From an uncultured Bacilli bacterium (GTDB lineage: Bacteria > Bacillota_I > Bacilli_A > RF39 > UBA660), in assembly GCA_934132925.1 (NCBI GenBank), contig CAKPAL010000020.1:1-14026 (forward strand): a DNA stretch of 14,026 nucleotides. Reading direction: 5' to 3'. Position numbers and translations under genes: made by a program. Of the stretch, positions 7,431 through 12,907 are shown piece by piece (the first letter of the stretch is position 1; every line of letters begins with the position of its first letter). Under the pieces are notes generated by a model. The model made no database searches. It was not told where the DNA came from and saw nothing but the letters and a program-made list of their open reading frames with translations.

Positions 7431-9191
7431 ATGTTTAGAGAGATTACCGCTATTAGTAAAAATTATGCTATTGTTAAGGTTAATAATGTAATTGCAGATG
7501 ATTTACTTAACTTGAATGTTGTTTTTGAGGAAAATAATAAAAAGATTTTAGGAGAAATTGAGGAAATTATTAATGGTGAAGCTAAAATTACTTTCCTTGG
7601 TGAATTTCATGGTGATAAATATTATGATGGTATAATAAGAAAACCTAGTACTAAGGCTAAAATTAGAATTATTAATGCTAATGAACTAGCATTAATTACT
7701 GGTTATAGTGATAATTCTTCAATGACACTTGGATTATCTCCTTTATATAATGATACTCCTATTAAAGTTAATATTGATGATATGTGGAGTAATCATACTG
7801 CTATTTTTGGTAATACTGGTTCTGGTAAAACTTATGGTGTCGCTAGATTAGTACAAAATTTGTTTACCATGCCTAATTATATTCCTTTTAATAGTGTTAT
7901 TTTAATTTTTAATAATACTGATGAATATGATAGTGCTTTTAGTTCAATTAATAACTATAATTTTAATTTTAATTATAAAATGTTTAGCACTGATACTGAA
8001 AAAAGTAATAATGTTTTAAAACTTCCTTTATGGCTTCTTTCAGTTGATGATTATTCCAATTTGCTTGATGTTACCGAGCATTCACAAATTATGATTATTG
8101 AGAAAATGTTATCTTATGTTTCTTTATTTGCTAAAAATGATGAAGAATCTATTAGATATAAAAATCATTTAATTGCTACCGCTATTACATCAGTTTTATA
8201 TTCTAATCAAGTTTCGGCAAGAATTAGAGATCAGATATTCTCAATTTTATCTACTTGTCACACTAATGAACTTAATTTAGATGTTGAAGTTCCTGGTGTT
8301 GGTTATACTAGGACTTTTAGGAAATGTTTTGATATTGATAGTCAAGGTCAATTTGTTGAAAGAATTCTTGTAACTGATTATATTAAGCAGTTTGTAGATA
8401 ATAATACAAAATGGAATGAAGATTATGTACCTACTTATTTTACGATTGATGATTTAGAAATTGCTCTTAACTTTACATTAATATCCGAGGGACTTCTTTT
8501 AAATGAAAAATCTTATTCTGAAGCTACTGCTCTTAAAGTAAAACTTCATAGTATTTCTAATAGTTCAATGAGAAAATATTTTGAATATGATAGATTTATT
8601 ACGGTTAATGAGTTTGTTTCTAATTTGATATTGGTTGATAATAATAAGAGAGCTCAGATTATTAATTTTGTTCTTGAAAATATTGATGATAGATTTGCTA
8701 AAGCCTTAGTAAAAATATATTCTAGAATTATATTTAACTTTGCTAAAAGACTTCCTACAAGGGGTAGTATGCCTATATCTATAATGCTAGAAGAAGCTCA
8801 TAGATATGTTCAAAGAGATAATGATGTTAATATTCTTGGATATAATATTTTTGAGAGAATTGCTAAAGAAGGTAGAAAATTTGGAGTAATTCTTGACTTA
8901 ATTACTCAAAGACCTACTGAATTATCTGAATCTGTTTTATCGCAATGTAGTAATTTTTTGATATTTAAAATAAATCATCCTAGTGACTTGGATTACATAG
9001 AAAGAATGGTTCCTAATATAAGTAGTGATGTTATTGAAAAACAAAAGACACTGCAAGCGGGTACTTGTGTTGCCTTTGGTAAAATGATGAAAATACCACT
9101 TATTGTAAAGATGCAATTACCTGATCCAGAACCACAGAGTAATAATGCTAAAATATTTGATAAGTGGATGATACAGTGGAAAAGTAACTAG
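7431..9191 (+). CDS. HerA/DUF87-type hexameric ATPase
   Basis: P-loop ATPase of the HerA-FtsK superfamily, whose members form hexameric DNA-translocating rings. In the 586-aa protein residues 1-90 are a beta-rich N-terminal part consistent with a HAS barrel. Walker A GNTGSGKT is at 127-134, NNTDEYDSAF follows as the usual post-Walker-A Asp-Glu strand, and Walker B MLEEAH is at about 452-457. ITQRPTELSESVLSQC carries the sensor and arginine-finger region typical of HerA. Start at ATG 7431, 5 nt after SD AAGGG; GTG 7425 overlaps the SD. The gene is a single unit with its own promoter and terminator. No NurA nuclease, Sir2 or other defence partner lies beside it, so a role in chromosome handling or repair near oriC is as likely as defence. 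Exact function unknown. Confidence 0.85.
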   Translation: MFREITAISKNYAIVKVNNVIADDLLNLNVVFEENNKKILGEIEEIINGEAKITFLGEFHGDKYYDGIIRKPSTKAKIRIINANELALITGYSDNSSMTLGLSPLYNDTPIKVNIDDMWSNHTAIFGNTGSGKTYGVARLVQNLFTMPNYIPFNSVILIFNNTDEYDSAFSSINNYNFNFNYKMFSTDTEKSNNVLKLPLWLLSVDDYSNLLDVTEHSQIMIIEKMLSYVSLFAKNDEESIRYKNHLIATAITSVLYSNQVSARIRDQIFSILSTCHTNELNLDVEVPGVGYTRTFRKCFDIDSQGQFVERILVTDYIKQFVDNNTKWNEDYVPTYFTIDDLEIALNFTLISEGLLLNEKSYSEATALKVKLHSISNSSMRKYFEYDRFITVNEFVSNLILVDNNKRAQIINFVLENIDDRFAKALVKIYSRIIFNFAKRLPTRGSMPISIMLEEAHRYVQRDNDVNILGYNIFERIAKEGRKFGVILDLITQRPTELSESVLSQCSNFLIFKINHPSDLDYIERMVPNISSDVIEKQKTLQAGTCVAFGKMMKIPLIVKMQLPDPEPQSNNAKIFDKWMIQWKSN

Positions 9192-9194
9192 TAT

Positions 9195-9221
9195 AAAGCC
9201 TTATAAAATAAGGCTTTTTTT
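9195..9221 (+). terminator. Terminator after the HerA-like gene
   Basis: AAAGCCTTA (9195-9203), loop TAAAA, TAAGGCTTT (9209-9217), then T to 9221. A 9-bp perfect stem starting 3 bases after the stop codon; it insulates the origin from upstream transcription. Confidence 0.9.
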
Positions 9222-9228
9222 ATTTATC

Positions 9229-9242
9229 CACAATATCAACAG
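9229..9242. repeat. 14-bp origin repeat, copy 1
   Basis: CACAATATCAACAG, exactly repeated at 10910-10923. In both places the first four bases are the end of a DnaA box, so the conserved part beyond the box is ATATCAACAG. Confidence 0.7.
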
Positions 9243-9274
9243 GGCTGTGGAAAAGTAAAGTGATTGTCTGTTGA

Positions 9275-9291
9275 CGACAAAATTTGACAAA
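9275..9291. promoter_or_regulatory. Phased GACA element in oriC
   Basis: CGACAAAATTTGACAAA: two YGACA cores exactly 10 bp apart, between the DnaA boxes at 9246 and 9295. It differs at only 2 of 17 positions from the element at 12203-12219 in front of the comK-like gene. The complement of the core resembles the Spo0A box (TGTCGAA), but here neither half is a perfect box. Confidence 0.45.
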
Positions 9292-9391
9292 AATTGTGGA
9301 AAAGTCTTTTAAAGTCTTATTTTATATGGTATTATATTGTTGATAAGTTGTTGACAAGCTGTTATTTTGGCTGTTAATTAAAAAAAATAAC

Positions 9392-9419
9392 TAGACAAAA
9401 TCTTTTTTTGAGTTATAAT
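9392..9419 (+). promoter_or_regulatory. dnaA promoter
   Basis: TAGACA (9392-9397), 16-bp spacer, TATAAT (9414-9419). Start of transcription is expected near 9426, leaving about 34 nt of leader with SD GGAGG. An upstream TTGACA at 9351-9356 has only a poor -10 partner (GTTAAT, 9373-9378). Confidence 0.7.
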
Positions 9420-9459
9420 AGATTATAACAGATTGGATTTGGGAATTGGAGGTTTTGAG

Positions 9460-10824
9460 ATGAATACTGATATTTTGTGGAACGAATTTCTTGAAAAAAT
9501 TAAAGAACGAATAATTCCTTTATCTTATGATACTTGGTTTAAAGATACAAAATTATATAAACTTGATGGGAGTAAGGCGATTGTTATTGTTCCTTTGGCT
9601 TTACATAAAAAGCACTTAGAAGAGAACTATATTGATGATATTGAAGAAACATTTAATTCTATTACTGGTACTAATTTTACATTTCAATTTATTTTAGAAA
9701 ATGAAATTAGTGATATTGAAAGTGATAATAATGATATTAAGATTGAACAAGAAACATTTGGAGTTCCACATCAAACTAGTTTATCCGCTAATCTAAATAG
9801 TGAATATACTTTTGATAGTTTTATTGTCGGTAATTCTAATAGGTTTGCTTTCACTGCTGCTAGAGCAGTGGCTGAAAAACCTGGAAAAGCATATAATCCT
9901 TTATTTTTATATGGTAAGAGTGGTTTGGGTAAAACTCATTTGATGCACGCTATTGGTAATTATATTATTCAAAATACTAATAAAAAGGTATTATATGTGT
10001 CTAGTGAACAATTTGTGAATGATTATATAGCTGCTGTTAGAAATAATGATAAGAATAGTTTTGAAAAAATTGATTCTTTTAAAAATAAATATCGAAATAT
10101 TGATGTTTTAATTATTGATGATATTCAATTTTTAGGATCTGCTACCAAAGGGCAGGAAGAGTTTTTTCATACTTTTAATCAGTTACATGATTCAAATAAG
10201 CAAATTATTATTGCTTCTGACAGGTCTGTTGATGATTTAAAAATGTTGGAGGATAGGCTTATTACTAGATTTAATTGGGGTCTGACTGCTAATATAACGC
10301 CTCCTGATTTTAATTTAAGAGTTGATATTATTAAAAGAAAAATATCACATCAGGAAGCTGCTGATGATATTCCTATTGAAGTTATTGAATATATTGCTAA
10401 TATTAATGATTCTGATGTCAGACAACTAGAAGGGGCTATTACTAGAGTTTTTGCTTATGCTCTGATGATGAATCATGGGGTTGTGACTTTAGATATTGCA
10501 GTTGAAGCTCTTAAGGATAAAATTAATGAGAGAAGTGTATATAAAAATGATATTCATAGAATTCAAAGAATTGTTTGTGAGTACTTTAAAATTGATATAG
10601 AGGATTTGAAGGGTAAGAAGCGAAGTAAAGATATTAACTATCAGAGGCAAATAGCAATATATTTATGTAGAATTATGACAAATGAATCTTATCCAAAGAT
10701 GGGAACTTACTTTGGTGGTAGAGATCATTCTACTATTATAAGTGCTTATCAAAAAATTGAGAAAGATTTAGAGACAAATTACCAGTTGCAAACAGTAATT
10801 GAGGAATTGAAAAAGAGGATATAG
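9460..10824 (+). CDS. dnaA: Chromosomal replication initiator DnaA
   Basis: AAA+ initiator that binds DnaA boxes, melts the origin and loads the helicase. 454 aa, close to the B. subtilis protein. Domain I is about 1-80, containing SYDTWF; a short acidic, Asn-rich linker (domain II) runs to about 112; the AAA+ domain begins at YTFDSFIVG, with Walker A GKSGLGKT at 152-159, Walker B VLIIDD at 216-221, ASDR as sensor I and EDRLITRFNWG as box VII with the arginine finger. The C-terminal DNA-binding domain carries GGRDHST at 419-425. Start at ATG 9460, 7 nt after SD GGAGG (9448-9452); an in-frame TTG at 9433 has no SD and lies next to the expected transcription start. DnaA boxes on both sides suggest autoregulation. 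Confidence 0.98.
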   Translation: MNTDILWNEFLEKIKERIIPLSYDTWFKDTKLYKLDGSKAIVIVPLALHKKHLEENYIDDIEETFNSITGTNFTFQFILENEISDIESDNNDIKIEQETFGVPHQTSLSANLNSEYTFDSFIVGNSNRFAFTAARAVAEKPGKAYNPLFLYGKSGLGKTHLMHAIGNYIIQNTNKKVLYVSSEQFVNDYIAAVRNNDKNSFEKIDSFKNKYRNIDVLIIDDIQFLGSATKGQEEFFHTFNQLHDSNKQIIIASDRSVDDLKMLEDRLITRFNWGLTANITPPDFNLRVDIIKRKISHQEAADDIPIEVIEYIANINDSDVRQLEGAITRVFAYALMMNHGVVTLDIAVEALKDKINERSVYKNDIHRIQRIVCEYFKIDIEDLKGKKRSKDINYQRQIAIYLCRIMTNESYPKMGTYFGGRDHSTIISAYQKIEKDLETNYQLQTVIEELKKRI

Positions 10825-10950
10825 TTGTTGATAGTTGATAAATTTGAAGTTATCCACAGGTTTTGTGGATAAATAAAAGGTTATAAAATAAGAAAAAAAG
10901 TGAGTTTTGCACAATATCAACAGTATAATAATAATAATTAATAAATAAAA
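10825..10950. other. oriC: oriC, downstream half with likely unwinding region
   Basis: DnaA boxes: TTATCCACA 10850-10858 (+), TGTGGATAA 10864-10872 (minus-strand TTATCCACA), forming a tight inverted pair of two perfect boxes, and TTTTGCACA 10905-10913 (+). They are followed by an almost pure A/T stretch (10924-10950) with TAATAATAATAAT, a plausible duplex-unwinding element. TGTTGA occurs at 10826-10831 and inverted at 10918-10923. In B. subtilis the unwinding element is also in the dnaA-dnaN gap. TATAAT at 10924-10929 may double as a dnaN -10. Confidence 0.85.
10910..10923. repeat. 14-bp origin repeat, copy 2
   Basis: CACAATATCAACAG, identical to 9229-9242, overlapping the end of the DnaA box TTTTGCACA and directly before the AT-rich stretch. 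Confidence 0.7.
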
Positions 10951-10968
10951 GGAAAGAGGATGATAAAA

Positions 10969-12084
10969 ATGAAATTAGTTGTAAAAAAAGAAATATTGTT
11001 GGAAAGTTTAAATAATACTGCTAGAGCGATATCTACAAAAAATTTAATACCTATATTGACAGGAATAAAATTTGATTTGAAAGAAGATGGATTATATTTA
11101 TATGCAAGTGATACTGACGTATCTATTAGATCTTTTATTCCAAAAGATAAGTTAACTAGTTTAGATGAAATAGGGAGTATTGTAATTGGAGGAAAATATA
11201 TAGTTGAAATAATTAGAAAATTACCTAATACTGATATATCTATTGAGGTTATTGATGGATTTAAAATGATAGTAAGTACAGATAATACAGAGTTTAATTT
11301 GAATGGTATTAATCCTAATGAGTTTCCTAATTTAGATTTGGATGAAACTAAAGAGCCTATAATTATTAATAATGGTGTTTTTAAGGATATTATTAATCAA
11401 ACAGTATTTGCTACTTCACAAAGTGAGACTAGACCACTTCTTACTGGTATTAATTTTAGAATTAATAATGGTGAACTAGATGTAATTGCTACGGATTCTT
11501 ATAGATTAGCAAGAAAACTTGTTGCTATTGATAAATCTGATGAAACTGATATTAATATTGTTATTCCTGGTAAGAACTTATTAGAACTTACTAAGATGTT
11601 AGATAATGATGAACAATCTTTGGAATTACATTTATTTAGTAATAAAGTCTTATTTAAATATGGTAATATTGTATTTTTATCAAGATTGCTTTCTGGTACT
11701 TATCCTACTACTAGTGATATTATTCCAAAGGATTTTAATATTTTACTTGAGTGTTCTTTTAATGATTTATATAATATGATTGATAGAGCAAGTTTACTTA
11801 CTTCAGATAGAGAAAAGAATACTATTAGATTATCTTTGAATGGTAATGAACTTATGATTTCTTCTAATAGTCCAGAAATTGGTAAAGTAGAGGAGAAAAT
11901 TAGTGTTGTTTCTGATAAAAACATTGATATTTCATTTAGTTCTAAATTTATGTTAGATGCTATTAAGAGTTTTAATAAGGATAAAATTACTTTATGTATG
12001 AATAATGATAGTTCTCCTATTGTTATCAAATGTGCAGAGGATAGTTCTTTAGTTCAATTAGTTCTTCCAATTAAAACTTGTTAA
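10969..12084 (+). CDS. dnaN: DNA polymerase III beta subunit (sliding clamp)
   Basis: Ring-shaped processivity clamp that tethers the replicative polymerase and repair proteins to DNA. 371 aa (about 378 in B. subtilis), enough for the three repeated clamp domains. Recognisable segments are the N-terminal TKNLIPILTGIKF, ATSQSETRPLLTGINF with ATDSYRLA at the start and end of the second-domain core, and the C-terminus LVLPIKTC, the place of the usual PVRTY-like tail that lines the peptide-binding pocket. I chose ATG 10969 since MKLVVKKEIL aligns with other clamps; SD AGAGGA is 8 nt upstream. ATG 10960 also has an SD-like AAGGA, so three extra residues are possible. A strong terminator follows, separating it from the comK-like gene. 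Confidence 0.97.
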   Translation: MKLVVKKEILLESLNNTARAISTKNLIPILTGIKFDLKEDGLYLYASDTDVSIRSFIPKDKLTSLDEIGSIVIGGKYIVEIIRKLPNTDISIEVIDGFKMIVSTDNTEFNLNGINPNEFPNLDLDETKEPIIINNGVFKDIINQTVFATSQSETRPLLTGINFRINNGELDVIATDSYRLARKLVAIDKSDETDINIVIPGKNLLELTKMLDNDEQSLELHLFSNKVLFKYGNIVFLSRLLSGTYPTTSDIIPKDFNILLECSFNDLYNMIDRASLLTSDREKNTIRLSLNGNELMISSNSPEIGKVEEKISVVSDKNIDISFSSKFMLDAIKSFNKDKITLCMNNDSSPIVIKCAEDSSLVQLVLPIKTC

Positions 12085-12101
12085 AATATAATGTTTTATG
12101 G

Positions 12102-12130
12102 TAGATTGATATTTTCAATCTATTTTTTTT
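12102..12130 (+). terminator. Terminator after dnaN
   Basis: TAGATTGA (12102-12109), 5-nt loop, TCAATCTA (12115-12122), then eight T. It implies that the comK-like gene is not simply read through from dnaN. Confidence 0.85.
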
Positions 12131-12146
12131 ATGAGAAAAGTTATAT

Positions 12147-12192
12147 AAAAAGATGTTTTTGGATAGATAAAAGTACTTAAAAAGATTTTTTT
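12147..12192 (+). promoter_or_regulatory. Possible ComK box (two AT-boxes)
   Basis: AAAAAGATGTTTTT (12147-12160) and AAAAAGATTTTTTT (12179-12192) each contain AAAA-N5-TTTT, the B. subtilis ComK AT-box. Read as 12148-12160 and 12179-12191 they are 18 bp apart, one of the spacings found in ComK-controlled promoters. In such AT-rich DNA chance is a real alternative. Confidence 0.3.
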
Positions 12193-12200
12193 TTATTTAT

Positions 12201-12239
12201 TTCGACAGAATTTGACAGATTTCGACATTTTTTTATGTT
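12201..12239 (+). promoter_or_regulatory. Promoter of the comK-like gene with three phased TTYGACA repeats
   Basis: TTCGACA (12201), TTTGACA (12211) and TTCGACA (12221) recur exactly every 10 bp. The middle copy supplies a perfect -35 TTGACA (12212-12217) with TATGTT (12234-12239) 16 bp further on. The two outer copies are perfect complements of the Spo0A box TGTCGAA. A regulator bound here would cover the -35. Confidence 0.5.
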
Positions 12240-12285
12240 TTAATAGCAGGTACATATTTTTATATGTGGAAAGGGGGATTTTGTT

Positions 12286-12747
12286 GTGAATAGATATATT
12301 ATTAATGATGACGTTTTATGCTTTACTTCTGTTAATAAGGGAACTGGTACTTTCTTGATAGAAAAGGATAGAGAATTGGATTTAGAAATGAATCCGTTAG
12401 ATTTAGTTAAATGGAGTTGCAAGTTTTATGGTAATTCTTATGGAATTCAGAGACAATTTATTATAGATGTATTTGGATTTTATATTAAAACGCCTATTGT
12501 GGTATCTTTATATAATATGTTTATTTATTTTCCTACTACTACGCCTTCTTCTGATAAATGTATATGGATTGCTTATAACAATATTGATAGATATGTTAAA
12601 GAAGATGGCTTTACTAAGATATATTTTGATGGTGGAAAAGAAATAAATATTGATGTCTCTTATGCTACTATTGATAATCAGATTACTAAGTGTATTAAGA
12701 TAGAAAAATATCTTCGATGTATTATGAATAAAACACTTGAAAAATAA
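12286..12747 (+). CDS. comK: ComK-family competence transcription factor, short form
   Basis: ComK is the DNA-binding master activator of natural competence in Bacillus. This 153-aa protein matches the family along its length: FLIEKD and MNPLDLVKWSCKFYGNSYG (about 23-53) correspond to B. subtilis IIEKD and MKPLQIVDRSCRFFGSSY; KTPIVVSLYNMFIYFPTTT (68-86) to KPPIMVDPSNQIFLFPTLS; then an IWIAY (93-97) to GWISH match and GGKEINIDVSYATIDNQITK to its NGK...ISYNSFENQV segment. This is from memory, not a computed alignment. Start is GTG 12286 after SD AAAGGGGG. The protein ends about 40 residues earlier than B. subtilis ComK (192 aa), so the tail with the MecA-binding FMLYPK motif is missing. It has its own promoter and terminator between dnaN and recF, where yaaA (S4 domain) usually lies. 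Whether it controls competence here is unknown. Confidence 0.8.
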   Translation: MNRYIINDDVLCFTSVNKGTGTFLIEKDRELDLEMNPLDLVKWSCKFYGNSYGIQRQFIIDVFGFYIKTPIVVSLYNMFIYFPTTTPSSDKCIWIAYNNIDRYVKEDGFTKIYFDGGKEINIDVSYATIDNQITKCIKIEKYLRCIMNKTLEK

Positions 12748-12785
12748 GGGAAAAATACGGATAAAATATGTATTTTTCCTTTTAT
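12748..12785 (+). terminator. Terminator after the comK-like gene
   Basis: GGAAAAATAC (12749-12758), 11-nt loop, GTATTTTTCC (12770-12779), perfect 10-bp stem extendable by A/T pairs, followed by a T-rich tail. It starts directly after the stop codon. Confidence 0.85.
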
Positions 12786-12799
12786 TTTTGGGGAAAATA

Positions 12800-12808
12800 T
12801 GGTATAAT
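12800..12808 (+). promoter_or_regulatory. recF promoter, extended -10
   Basis: TGGTATAAT: perfect TATAAT (12803-12808) with the TGn extension. No clear -35 is seen. It lies just after the comK terminator, so recF-gyrB can be transcribed independently. Confidence 0.6.
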
Positions 12809-12850
12809 TATATATGTATAGAAGTACATGAATTTTATAAAGGTGAAAGT

Positions 12851-12907
12851 ATGAATAGTGGATGTTTGCAAAATGAAATTAAAGAGAATATATTTAAACA
12901 ATTATAG
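12851..12907 (+). CDS. Possible 18-codon leader ORF overlapping the recF start
   Basis: ATG at 12851 is correctly placed after the SD AAAGGTGA (12839-12846) and opens an 18-codon frame (MNSGCLQNEIKENIFKQL) ending in TAG at 12905-12907, in a different frame from recF and overlapping its first codons. Three readings are possible: a leader peptide coupled to recF, an SD really used by the GTG at 12858 for recF, or a lost base. No homology is recognised. Confidence 0.25.
   Translation: MNSGCLQNEIKENIFKQL

Larger units (their letters stand above)
9224..9354. other. oriC: oriC, upstream half (DnaA box cluster)
   Basis: Three DnaA boxes fitting TTWTNCACA: TTATCCACA at 9224-9232 (+), and TGTGGAAAA at 9246-9254 and 9295-9303 (both minus-strand TTTTCCACA). 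The hexamer TGTTGA recurs at 9269-9274, 9338-9343, 9349-9354 and, inverted, at 9237-9242. An AT-rich stretch (about 9303-9345) follows. With the boxes downstream of dnaA this forms a bipartite origin as in Bacillus subtilis. Confidence 0.88.

Noticed and set aside
9433..9459. TTG start for dnaA, nine codons upstream of the ATG.
   Set aside because: No SD precedes it and the dnaA SD GGAGG lies inside this extension; the ATG at 9460 is placed ideally and matches normal DnaA N-termini.
10914..10950. DnaA-trio motif in the AT-rich stretch after the DnaA boxes.
   Set aside because: The TAA repeats are on the wrong strand for the orientation of the adjacent box; on the expected strand I could not read consecutive trios.
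11700..12029. 109-codon open frame on the minus strand.
   Set aside because: It lies entirely within dnaN, has no SD or recognisable motifs, and its composition is the mirror of dnaN codons.
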